Shown: positions 13,040 to 25,500 of the stretch, piece after piece | How the letters are laid out: every line of letters starts with the position of its first letter | Position numbering within the stretch: position 1 is the stretch's first letter | Assembly (NCBI RefSeq): GCF_032362555.1 | Contig: NC_083506.1 | Location: forward strand, 9,471,501 to 9,535,500 | Reading direction: 5' to 3' | Origin: Amyelois transitella | Lineage: Eukaryota; Arthropoda; Insecta; Lepidoptera; Pyralidae | Length of the DNA: 64,000 nucleotides | Notes under the pieces: generated by a model | Seen by the model: only the letters and a program-made list of their open reading frames with translations | Told to the model about the DNA's origin: nothing | The model's database searches: none | Made by a program: the position numbers and the translations under genes

Positions 13040-16000
13040 CTTCTGGATCTCGGCATCTACCTATATAGACCAATGATCAATGTGTTTGTGCTTCGTGTCT
13101 GATTTCAAGCTTAATTAATTAAATGACACATGCAAAATCGCTTTAGATGGCGCGTAAATGCGAACAACGCCTTGCAAGTCAGGGTGATCGATCATCGTGT
13201 ACCGAGTTTATTTTCTATAATAACTGCTTATTAGAGCGAACAATAAACACATATTTTAGCATTTCTTATTGTGTATATAAGCTTGAAATTATTTTAGCGT
13301 TACAACACTTCTGCATTTGTCTTAATTTTTCGTAGGTGTTGTGGCCTATAGATACTCGTACCTTTGATTTTTCATTATTTTCCTTGAATCGTATACGTCA
13401 TTGAATAATAAATTTTAAATGTGTTGGTCATTTTATTCTCATTACGAGTCGACGAGTCGTTCAATCTTTTCATTGGCACAGAATTATAGTTGCCGCGAAC
13501 GTGGTGGCCCTGTGACTCACCGAGTGACTTAAATTCATCTTTTATCCGATGTATAGATATTACAAAACACAACATACACCTTTCCAGAAGAGTTAGGCAT
13601 AAAACTATCTACATTTTTCTACTTGCTTGATCTCGATAATATACTAAACTGAGACTGACACTATTGATTACTTAGAAAGAAGAAAAGTATCTACAGAACA
13701 GTTTCGAGGATCATCATGGACAATTAAATCCCTGCAGAACTTAGTCCTTGCCTTTAGTTTAAATCTTATAAGTTTTCCAAAGACCATGACAATGAATCAA
13801 AAGATTTGTATCTTAGGATAATCATGATTACGAAGCATAAAATTGTGATGAATGATTGTTGCTAACTTTGACAATGTGATGTACAAGCCAGTTATGTGGA
13901 ATTAGGGTTCGTGGGCAAGATCTGAGCCGGTGGCTACCGCACACGGCTCAGGCACGCACGCTTGCGAACAAACCTCATTCATCAGCCGAGATTGATTGCA
14001 ACTGTCAAAACGCTAATGGCGGCGAGAGCCCGCCATCTTGGAACCGATGAATGCACCTAAGCCAATATTAATGCGCGTTATTGATGAGCTCCAAGCTTAA
14101 GTTCACGGTTACTTATTAGATGTGTAATTTATTAAGCATTCTATTGATGTTTAAAACGAGGTAAATGAGCCCGCGATAAACCTCGTTAGCAGGTATGTAT
14201 GACCGCTGGTACAGTCGCTGACGCTATGGTTTTCATAATTTCCAAACTGGAAGACAAAAATAAATTAAAACTGTGTTTACGTAAATACAAAGGTAAGGCA
14301 AGTTAAATTCATGAATTAAAGCTTTAATTTGTGTTCAGAATAGTACCTACAGGTACCAACTGGAGCACAAATCTGCCACTGAGATCATAATTTTATAAAA
14401 CTTAAATAAGCTATCATTCCAATCGCTCATTATATCTTGAGAGTAGTTTCATACGAGTAATTTCAGAAATGATATTGCCCGGAACAATTGCCAAGCTAAG
14501 ATCTGACCGGAAAATCATGAAAACAATCATAAAATCATTCATAATAATGATGAAGTTAAAAAAGCGATGTTTAGTACTAAAATATTGAAAAAGAAAACTA
14601 TATAGCCTAGGCTTGTTACTACTACTACTAGACTTTGTCCGTCAGTCGTACAAGAAACGACAAGTTTGCCGCTTTAGATCCCGACAGTACGTGATAGATG
14701 CGCTCTTTGCTGGAACGCTCACGTGATGGTGGCAATAAATCTTTAATTGAATTCGTATCGCCCATTCAATCTCTGAGTGATCGGTGGGTGAATAATAAGC
14801 TATATACAGGGTGGTATAACATCACTTCTTTACCTACCGCAGAGGCACGGTGTGGCTGTTACTAAACAAACACTTTCAACTAATATACATCACTGTCGTA
14901 TCTCGTATCACGCTTTTTCTAATTCTCTGAGGTGTCCTATGGCAAACAACTCACTGACGACAGTTGAAATATATCAAAATGATTAGGGTGTGGCATAAAT
15001 ATAGGATTAAACACTGTCTTTGGGATGTGGGAAATAACATTGCACTGTTATTTATATGAGCAAAAACTTTTTTTTAATATCAAGAGTAGATACTATTACT
15101 AATTCTGTGGTACTGTTAAAAAACGTTCTGTTAAAAAATGATTCCGAGTATGCGACCTTTTTGTTTCATCGTACCGCAGCTAAACAATTGAAAAAGTAAC
15201 AGTGACTATGTTTAATGCACTTAGTTAAACATGGCCTATGCTGTAAATTATAATACATACTTTATTGAGGTTACAAAGATATAGTGAAAAACAGAAACAC
15301 GGAGTTGACAGCTTTATTGTATAGGTACTAAAATATAAAATCGCTTTTAAACAAATAGAGGAGCGATGACTCGTGTAAAATGCGACTATTCGCATTTAAA
15401 ATAATCCATTGCATTCACATACAAGTTCAAACGAACAAAAAATATATCTTTTATACAATTTCATATACCTATGTTGTAAGAGATATATAAATTCGAATAT
15501 TTTTCTAATTTTATTTACACCTACAAACATCAGTAACCACAACACGTATCTAATTATTAATATTTTTGTCGTTCACATAGTTAAGAATAAGAAACCTTTA
15601 GGAAAAATAAATAGATTTCATAGAAATAGTCACAACAGTAAATGAAAAAAAAGTATAGTCGAACAGTAAGTAGGTAACATTTACAACATTAAATACTATA
15701 TGTATAAGTTCTAATACATTATCACAATAAGATTTAAAATATTATTATGATAATAATATTGTAGAGAAATAAAATGTACAATAAATGTATACATCTTCAA
15801 CATAATCCACGCATGAGTCTCGCCACGGACGACATTTGATCCTGAAATGAAAACGTCACAAATAATAAGAATGCGTTAAAATATTAATAAAAGCTGTATC
15901 AATGAATTATAAAACGGGAATACCAGTATCTCACAAAGCTATTATTATAACAGCAAGCAATTAACTAGTAACAGGACAATATAGCTGTTAAACTCCACTA

Positions 16001-16090
16001 GCGACACGACGCGACCTACTGCGATGTGACTAAATTACTTTGGTAGCCGTTGCTTCTGTTTATATTAAATTAAACGAATATTTGGTTTTC
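13040..16090. other. Gene-free stretch
   Basis: No protein-coding gene is supported. A GC-richer patch at 13890-14060 contains an AAGATGGCG-like motif on the minus strand, of the kind seen at some housekeeping promoters, but nothing downstream confirms a transcript. A possible tiny terminal exon at 15797-15841 is discussed in the findings. Confidence 0.45.
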
Positions 16091-16096
16091 TCTGCA

Positions 16097-16218
16097 GTAA
16101 CTCACTTCTAGCAAAGTACGAACCGCATCCCCTTACTTGTATGACATACAGAAGCTTCTGTGCTAGCAGCTGATTTTCCGAGTAAAACTCTAGCAGTTTC
16201 ATAGACAACTCTATGGTC
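16097..16218 (-). pseudogene. UBE3C last-exon copy 3, decayed
   Basis: This segment is homologous to the last part of the UBE3C terminal exon and its flank. It reads TIELSMKLL then EFYSENQLLAQKLLYVIQ, against [23 protein letters not shown] in the true exon. The Cys codon at the catalytic position is a Ser codon. Nine nucleotides (three codons) are missing, as in copy 2, and three are inserted. The normal ending has decayed to a frame running on through GTAAGG. Homology continues into the shared downstream flank (AGTGAGTTACT). It cannot encode an active HECT C-lobe. Confidence 0.8.
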
Positions 16219-16370
16219 AAAAATAAATCAACATTATGGGAATTCAACGATTTAAAAGTCCAAAATAATAAGAATTCAACATTTTGAAAAACCATGAAAA
16301 CCAAATATTCTTCATTTTCGAATTTCAACTTTATTGAGTTCAACCTCCTGAGCCTAAAGATTGATGATAA

Positions 16371-16486
16371 GTACTCACGTCTAACTGAGTTCGAAGCTGG
16401 CGCCGGCCGTTATGGCGTAGAATAGTTTCTCTGCGAGCTGGCTCTCCGAGTGGGACTTTAGCAGTTTCATAGACAGCTCTATGGTC
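16371..16486 (-). pseudogene. UBE3C last-exon copy 2, decayed
   Basis: This is a second tandem copy of the terminal-exon end, just downstream of the true stop codon. The frame is open and reads SMKLLKSHSESQLAEKLFY, then AITAGASFELS and a stop. It lacks the three codons for LPE, and Ser replaces the catalytic Cys. An AG precedes the homologous block (GACCATAG), so use as an alternative last exon is formally possible. Copies 2 and 3 share the deletion and the Ser, so one derives from the other. Confidence 0.85.
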
Positions 16487-16506
16487 AAACAGGGAAGTAC
16501 TCACTT

Positions 16507-19500
16507 TTAGCTAAGTTCGAAGCCGGCGCCGGCCTGTATGGCATACAATAGTTTCTCTGCCAGCTGGTCCTCCGAGTGGAACTCCGGCAATTTCAGCAGG
16601 TTCATACACGTGGAAGATGACGGGAGACGGTAAGATGCGCCCGCTGATTGTATGCAGAATGGTGGCTGGAGGTCCTGGTTATGAAAAATATTTATATAGT
16701 GACATATAAATCCATCATAAAAGCGTGTTTGGATGGTAACCGATGTTCTTAAGATGAGGGAAAATAGTGAGGATACTTTCATATACAGGCAACTAAATGT
16801 ATAACGGTTATCCAACGTGGCTGACAAGCATTATAAAATGGAGATGACAGTCTCTCTACGTTATGACCTTTGCATTCCTTTCCCCTTGGCATGGCACGCG
16901 CGACGCCGTTTTTACCGTGTGATAACCTATCGCAGTTTCGCTATTTGTTATGACGTGAAACGGGACAGCGATAGTTTATCGCGCGATAAAAACGGCGTCG
17001 CGCGTGTCATGTTACGAGGGCTTAGTCGGATCACAGACGGACTCCGGCGCTTACTCATAATTTCATACCCGTTTTAAGTCTATTCAGCGGTTTTGACGTG
17101 AAAGACAATCACACAAACTTACTTTCATATCGATAAACTTACTAACAATGCTTAACAAAACTATGGATCATGGAATCTGACAAAAAAATATTTTTATTTT
17201 TATAATAACCTTGAATCCTAATAGCGGCGGCCTCGAGCAACTGGTGACGAATTTGAGTAGTTGCCGCCTCTGGTCGTCCGTGAAGTTCTCCACGACCTTC
17301 CAGAAACATTGCACCGTCGGGTGTGTGTCGGAGAAACCACCTGTTCAACAAATAGTAATTTAAGAAATCTGAGTCACATTAACAATTAATATGCCATTTT
17401 AATCCTTTACGGGAATGGGGCACAGAAAAAGATCTGGAGAAGACCACAATCGGATGTCTTAATGATGGAATTGAAAAAAAATGAATAAGTGATTGACTGC
17501 TCAATAAGTTTAATGGGATTTATATTGTGCTGGTTTTTTATAAATTATAGGAGTAAAGGATTTTAAACTTGGGACTCTTTAGGCGATGGGCGAGCAACCT
17601 ATGACACTTTCTCTGAATCTGAATTCCAACATTTAGACATCTAGCTAAACGTGGCCTGTGTCATGTAGCTACGGGTTCTGTTTATTGTAAGGGATAAAGC
17701 TGTGATATATGTCTGTGTAAAAACTGATATCCTGATTCTTTTTCACTGACCTGAGTACTGGGTATGTCTCCTCAGGTCGTCCAGGTCAATGGGAACCTCT
17801 GCTCCAGAGATAAGAAGCTGCAACTCTCTACATGAGAACATTCGCAGCCACTCTGCATTCACTACGGACGTCAGGCCCCGTTTGAACGCGTTGCACTGTA
17901 ACCTTATTTGCCTAAAAAACAAATGTTTTAATAAAAAAATATGGCAAATTTGTCTCTTTTTATCGATCGATACTTTACATGCTTTGGAAAGATTTCTGCT
18001 TTCCGAATGTAAAATCTTTTCACAGGATGTAATATCATTCACATGTACATTTTAGGTAACCAAAGTCTTGAAGGCACAATAACTATGCGAACAATCGATT
18101 AAAATTATAATGATAGAAGAATAGGAACAAATCTTGACATATTAAAATACAGTATTACATATATTAATTTGTTGTTAATACATTAAATTGAAGTCCGCAC
18201 CTGTTTAGTTTGTAGTCAGCTACTAAATGTATATACTCTATTCTATTTTCGGCGGTGACAGGAATGTTGGCACCACCCGGTTTCAGTTCGTCTATCTGTA
18301 ACAAAATATCAGTTCTCCTAAAGTGAACTAAACTCCTGTGTTAAGGATTTTTCTTATATTTTAGAAATTAATTTGACATAACATGTATTTCTTGCTTTCC
18401 CAATAATCACACCTAAAATTAAGAACTGTCGTCTGAACTGAGGTCGAGTTCAGAATATCAAGTCATTTTTATAAATTGTAGTATTGTCATTCTTACATAA
18501 TGACAAGTACTCTAATAGAACTCTTAATTCTTTCACTCTGTCTTGCTTTAAACATTTTCGCAGCACCACGCTTTCTAATTCAGCCGACAGTACAAAAAAG
18601 TCCGCCAGTAGTAACTGTGCTAAAAGGTTTGAAAACATTTTAGAATGTTCTATTAGGTTCCCGGCACCAATAAAAAATAATAATAGGAACACTCCATCTC
18701 GTTCCCATGGATGTCGTAAAAGGCGACTAAGGGATAGGCTTACAAACTTGGGATTCTTTTTTAGGCGATGGGCTAACAACCCGTCACTATTTGAATCTCA
18801 ATTCTATCGTTAAGCCAAACAGCTGAACGTGGCCATTCAGTCTTTTCAAGACCGTTGGCTCTGTCTACCCCGCAAGGGATATAGCCGTGACCGATATGTA
18901 TGTATGTTCTAGAATGTTCCATCAGGAGCGGTGCGCACCCTCTGCTCGCCCAGCTCGACGCTGACGAGCGTGAAGTCGAGCCCCAGGTCGGGCACGTCCT
19001 GGCGGCGGTGCGCGCGCAGCAGCAGCAGCCCGCGGTACAGGCCCGGGTCCAGCGACGCCAGCGCGTGCACGTCGGGCTCGCGCGACGAGCACAGCTTGCT
19101 GAGGAAGAACTCCGCGAGCGGGAGTTCCACGAGGAGATTCTCGTATAACGCCTGGGTAAATACACAACAAGATTCACAAATGAGAGCAAAATTAAACAAA
19201 AAATCGTACCAGTAATTTAATTCAAAAATGGATCTTAAGATCTTGCAATAAAGCATCCTACTACTAAATACTTAAATTTCAAAATCTGCTCATTGAACTT
19301 AATATCTTCGTCAAACTTAAACGATGAATTAGATAAAACTTTATTTTACATTTGAATGTATAAAGAACGGCGAACCTTACCTTCCCTAACATTCTGCCGA
19401 CGAAATAATAATGCATAGTAAAGTCATCATATAGCAAGTTCACCCCTGGATTCGGATACAGCATGTTGTCTTTTGTTAGTCTAAATAAACCCCGGTTAGG

Positions 19501-22500
19501 GTCGAATGCAGATCTGAAAATAATGAGAATAATTATTTTTATTTGGAAACAAATAATGTTATATATAGTTAAATAAGACTATTACATTATCTCCTATAGT
19601 TGTGGTAGAAGGCAACACCAAAGAAAAGTGAAATAGAATCATTGCCGGACTAAAGAACAAAAGAAGGTTGTTGTAAGACTGTAACAGACTAGTTTATGAT
19701 GAGAGGAGTAAGATAAAGGTAGCTATATAAAGGAAGGCTCAGGGTAACTTACTTGAGGAGTTCAGAGAGGAACTCCCGGAACAATCCTCCGCCGTCGACC
19801 CCGGCCTCCTCCGCGCCCGCCTGATTGATCAGTTGCACGCGTAGCTTTAGCTTCATGTCCGGTTCTGATAAAACACAACGGAATTTTATATATTTTTAAG
19901 CAGTTAAATAAGTTGATGGCAGGGGCCATGGAGTGACTGTATGAAAAGAGATTTTCGAAAGTTCATTTGGTAGTCATTAATTTTATTATTATTTTTTTTT
20001 AATGTAGCCGATTCACACATTTTTCCAATGTTTTCTACCTTATCACTATCACACATTTGTACTCATTATGTGTTCACATTGAATTTTGAGTTTGTTTCAG
20101 CTCATAATCACAATCTTAATGCAGTTAAATTGTTTTCCCCTTAATCTAAATACACCTGGATATTTAAGTGCCTTTGACCTCATTCTGCCTGATGGCAATG
20201 TGGCTTATATAAGATGGAAGAGAAGCTTAAATATTTCTAATATAATATGGGTTACTATGCATATAAACATCAGTACTCACCATTACTAGGGCTAAGTTTG
20301 TCGAATGCATCTTCGTATAAGTGCGTACGCCGAACACTGATATTTATTGAGGGGCCTTCGTTGAAATTACTCATTTCATACCAGTGATCGTGTTTTTCCC
20401 TGCAACAGACAAACAAAATTATAACAAATCCCTAAGACTTCTTTTAGTACGACCTCATTAGACTTTGATACATACCTAATAAGTAATCCTTGGAATATTA
20501 AAACTCTCGTAGAAAACGGTACCACGAACGGTATTTCCCGTAGAATTGTGACCGTTCTCAGCTCTTTTATAGTGAGTGGTGGGCCTTCTTCTGTAACACA
20601 AAATATTGTATTGCATTCATTAAAATAAGGTAGGTAACCGAGAAAACACAAGAAAAATACCAATTCTTAACCGAGGGAGACCTTTCGAAATCCAAATGTT
20701 AAAATATATATTTTTTAATTTGTAACAGTATCAATGGACAGTATTATGAACAACTGACCGGCGTCCCTGGGCGGCGCGGCGGGCCCGCGAGCGCGGCGCG
20801 CGCCGGCCGCCAGCAGCGCGCCGGCGCCGGCCTCGGGCACGGCGTCGGGCGCCGGCCACGACTCCGCGCCGCAGAACTGCAGGCGCGCGTCGCGGTCGTA
20901 CAGCAAGCGGAGGAGGTGCGTGCACACCTACACAAATTATTACATGTTTTTATAACATATGTATACACTGTACTAACTGTATTTAGCTACTGAAACACTA
21001 AGGAATAAAATTGCGAAGAGTGTACAATATAGAAAAATCAAGATAGTACGGTAAAATATCAGGGTTAGTTTTTTCCTCTCAAGCCATGTAGAACAAAGCT
21101 TAATTACTTTTGCATCGAGACAGAAATTCATAAAAGCCACTAAACTTTAAAATTATGCATCCAAAAACAGTTTTTTTCATAACAAAGATATTTTTTATTA
21201 TGGCTTAAACACTCTAGAAATCAAAGTGACAAAATTTCTGTACGTTCATATCAGTATAAATGTCCGTACCTTGAAGAGATGCGACCAGGCCGCCGTGTGC
21301 TCGGCGCCCTGCGCGGCGCTGCTGACGGCGTGGCGGTAGGGCGCGGCGACGGCGGGCCGCGCGCCCGGCACGGCCAGCTCCAGCAGCCCCAGGCACGCGT
21401 GGCGCAGCGTGCGGCACAGCGCGCCCAGCTCCGCGAACGAGAACGCGTGCACGCGGCCCGCGCCCGCGCCCGCGCTCGGCTCCGGCGCTGTACCTACTGA
21501 TGTCGCACATAGTAAACCAACCTTATGGGAATTGTCACTGTTTGGCATACCAAACAGCTGGGCTATTTTCCACATCAGCTGGGATCATAATCCCAGCTGA
21601 TGTGGAAAATGCGAATGTAAGTTTATTTGGTTGTTTGTTGCCTTTTCAGGCGTTATCTACTGAACCAATCTACTTGAAATTTTGCGTGCATATAATTATG
21701 AATCTGGAGAAGGACATTTTCATTCCGGTAAAAACTTTACTTAGGATTTGAAAACCCAGTATTCTTTTGTAGATGGCGCTACATTCGTCGCTTTTTGTAA
21801 GTGGTGCCAAATTCGCTGGCTTCACGGCCGAGCTATATGTCACAGTGCTTATAATGACATAATGATAGAAAAATTTTTAAGAAGGATAATTTAAGACAAA
21901 AATATATCATCAAAACTAAACTTACAGCTCAGGCTCTCATCGTCTTCCGGGTCCCTACAGAACTCCGTGTCGTGCAACGTGCCAATGAGCAGCGAGAACA
22001 GAGCACAGAACACCGCTAACGGCGCCAGCAGCCGGTCGAGGCCCAGCACAGCGGAGTCAGCGCCGAGGCCTCGCGACAACGCCGCTAGCAGCGGCGTGGC
22101 CGAACCGCCGAATGAGGACTCGTGGCTCATGCTGCTCAACCAGCGCCACAGACCGCGCAGGAATATAGGTTTGAACGCTAGTGTGTACAACAGTCTGGAA
22201 AGAAAGTATAAAAATAATAAGCTGTGTCCGAACGACTACTAATGGCACGGAAAAGATATAGATCATAAATCTTAACCGTTAACGAATGCACATTGTCGAC
22301 ATGAAAAGATTTGGTGAATAAGTAAAATTCAGCATTTCCAAATTATGTCAAAAATTCACATGCGTTTAAAGGGCCAATAAAGCTAATATTTTGTATAGGT
22401 ACTGCGATAATTAATACGAAACTAAATTATTCTCACCTGTATTTGTGCAAGGCCATTCTATGGCTGAGCAGTAAATTATGGCAAATTTCAGATACGCAGT

Positions 22501-25500
22501 CTAAGAACTCGTCGGTAAGGTCCATCGCCGTGATTTGAGTGCAAATGACCATCACAAAACGGTCCGGTTCATTCAGCAATTCTATACAACGCGTGAGTAA
22601 GGTCTGCTCCCTCACAGACGTAGGGTTCACCTCAGTTTCACTATCACTGTCGTCATCCTTATCAGCTGCAGTTTCTTGACTGTACAGTGAATCTTCATAC
22701 TCATACGAAATTTGCTTATTACAAACATTAACAGTTAATTTGGCTATTAGTTTAAGGTAATCTAACACGATGGGGTTTTTCGGACTGTCCCATTTTCTTA
22801 GTTGGCTAACTGTAATAAAATTAAAATTTAAGGTGAATATTTTTGGATTGTTTTTAGTATGAATTAATAATAATTAAAGTATTACTTGTGTAAGTGCTCT
22901 TTATATCTCTTAATAAAAATTTAATGTGTCCAATAATTTTAACTTTATATCATTGCAATAAGTTTCATTTCTCAAGCTCAAAATCAATTCAACATTTAAA
23001 GCTTGTTTAAAAGGTTGAATTGAAATACTATCTGAAATGATACATATATTATGATTAAGTGATGGTAAAATTTAACCTCCTACAAAGCAAGAACTTAAAA
23101 ACAAAATTGCGCACTTACCACAGTCCGGTGGCTCTAAAGACAATACAGAATGCAACAGCCAGGAGTCGTTCACTAAACTTTTACTATTAAACTTGTCGTC
23201 ATCCCGTAGACACCGCACGAGGGAGCAGAACGGGAATTTGTGGTTGTTCCGGTCCGAAAGGGATGGCAGTATGAACATTTCTACAGGCTCCGGATAAGGG
23301 TTACAGAGGAATGCCGATGCGAATTCAGACATGATGGTATCGCTGTAAACAAACATTGGCAAATCGTTTAAAATTTCGTATATCAAATTATTTATTAAAA
23401 TAAAAATATATTAAACCTAAATTGAAAAAAAAAATGAACTAGATTAATATAACGACTAATTTATCAATGACACTGTATTAAAAAAAACAACCACAAACGT
23501 ACTCATATCCTGGTATGTCAAGAACGGTCAAATGCAGTGGTCTCTCGATGAGGTCGAGTAGTGCTCCACAGAGTGGAGTTGGTGGGTTTGGAGATGGTCC
23601 ATAGAGTGGGGGGGTCTTTTGGCACAATAAAGCGCACAGGTCCTTGAAATAGCCTGCAATTTTTATTATTTGAAATTATTACATAATGGATGAATGTCGT
23701 AAACATTGAAAATACATAGCATCATTTAATAAATATAAATAGTATTAGTACTTGTACATATAAATACTAGTGATTATTTGAGATCAGCGCTGGTTGGTTA
23801 CCTTACTTTTAATTTAAATGTTTAGATTAAATGTCAAAAAAGACTTATTTTTATTTGATAACATTATATCCATGAAGTTGTGACCAATAAAATATATATA
23901 TTACAAAACTACTACAATATTTTTGTACAATTTAATCTTCATTCATGCCAAGGTCGAAAAAGTAGATACACAAAATGTTTATTTTTAAGGGAAAGTTTTA
24001 CCTCTTTTGACAAGATAAAGATATGTATTGCCAATGGTATTTACAACTTCATCATAAGGCATCACTGCTTCGGCCGAAGACAGAGAAGTGAACACTTCAA
24101 ACATTCTCAGAGGCACTGCCAGGGGAATCTGAAATGAATATAAAAAACAAATTCAACTTCTTCTTTCTCCAAATTCTCCATTAAAGTCATGTATAAACTT
24201 ATAGCTGCTAATCACAAATGTGACTAGCATCAATAGTGAAATCCATATCTGTACCACATACATAAATGACACCTCTTTCCCGGAGGGGTCGGCAGAGACC
24301 ACATCTTTCCACTTGCCACAATCCCTGCACACTTCTTTCGCTTATCTACATTCATCACTCTCTTCATGCAAGCTCATTGGTTTCGGGTACTCTTAACCAG
24401 ACCATTTTTTTACAATGTCTCCGATTTGTTCAAGGTTCGTTTATTCGGTCTTCCCACTCCAACAGTCCCATTCCGTACTCCCGATACTTATCCAAAATAA
24501 TATTACTTATAAATGGTAAAGCCTATTTGCTTGTCTACTATCTATTTGACCAGTCTATAGAATTTGGCACACACATACTTAGGAGTACCTTGAAGGACAT
24601 AGGGAGAAGAACATACCTCGCATCCCACAAAAAGTACTATTCTCACCATAATTTACTCACCTCAGACTCTTTTCTCAATAATTTTAAATGCAATGCAAGG
24701 AGCCTCCTCATCTGGATACAAGATTCTACACTTTTGAACACTTGCTTCCATTGTTTTAATAATAACTGTGAGATTGCAACCTGAAAGTAGAATGATGCAT
24801 ACATTATATAATAAACCCTACTTTTTCATAATTTAAGCACTATACCACAAACCCACTCATGTGTATGGCTGTGTATGGCAGAACAAAATAAGTCCCATAC
24901 TGTTAAACAACAGGTAAGATGAATCTAAGACTGAATATTAAGTATCATAGTATATTACATTTCACGAATCAAGCAGCTATTTATTTGTTATGTTCACTGC
25001 TTTTTTAATAATACAACTAATTATTGCTAAAATATGAAAAGCAACAAATAAGATACATTACCAATCTAGAAAAATCTATTCCATCATTGTAGAAAAAGAG
25101 CAATTTTGCAACTAGAGCAGATATCACAAAGTGGTCTTCAGCCCTTGCCCCGACAAACATGCTGTCAAACTGCTCCCGCTCATATTGTTTCAAATGCTTT
25201 TTTGTGAGGTAACTTCGGACATACGCTTGGATTTTAATAGTACTGTTGAGGCGCCTTCTGAACTCCTATATCAAATAAAGATTTAAAGCAAGTCACACAA
25301 TTCATTCACACAAAAATCTGCTTTACTTAGTCAACAATTATAAATAACGTCTCTAAAGCTTATTTCCTAGGTTTGTTATTTCAAATTTGTTGCTAAGAGA
25401 GAGAATTAAAATAAAGTTCAAAAAAAATTTATGTCAAATAGATGATTTAACCCCAAGTAATTTTATACAAAAACTTTTATAAAAACTCAAATTACTGTTG

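Noticed and set aside
16817-17077. 86-codon plus-strand frame
   Set aside because: It lies across the foldback MITE in UBE3C intron 18 and has no protein features.
18909-19256. Several overlapping frames on both strands through UBE3C exon 15
   Set aside because: Only the frame continuing the HECT domain is real. The others arise because the exon is so GC-rich that stop codons are rare in every frame.
20715-21510. Arg/Ala-rich frames around 20.7-21.5 kb on both strands
   Set aside because: They are shadows of UBE3C exons 9 and 10 in GC-rich sequence.
24266-24784. 172-codon plus-strand frame
   Set aside because: It runs antisense over a LINE tail and UBE3C exon 3.
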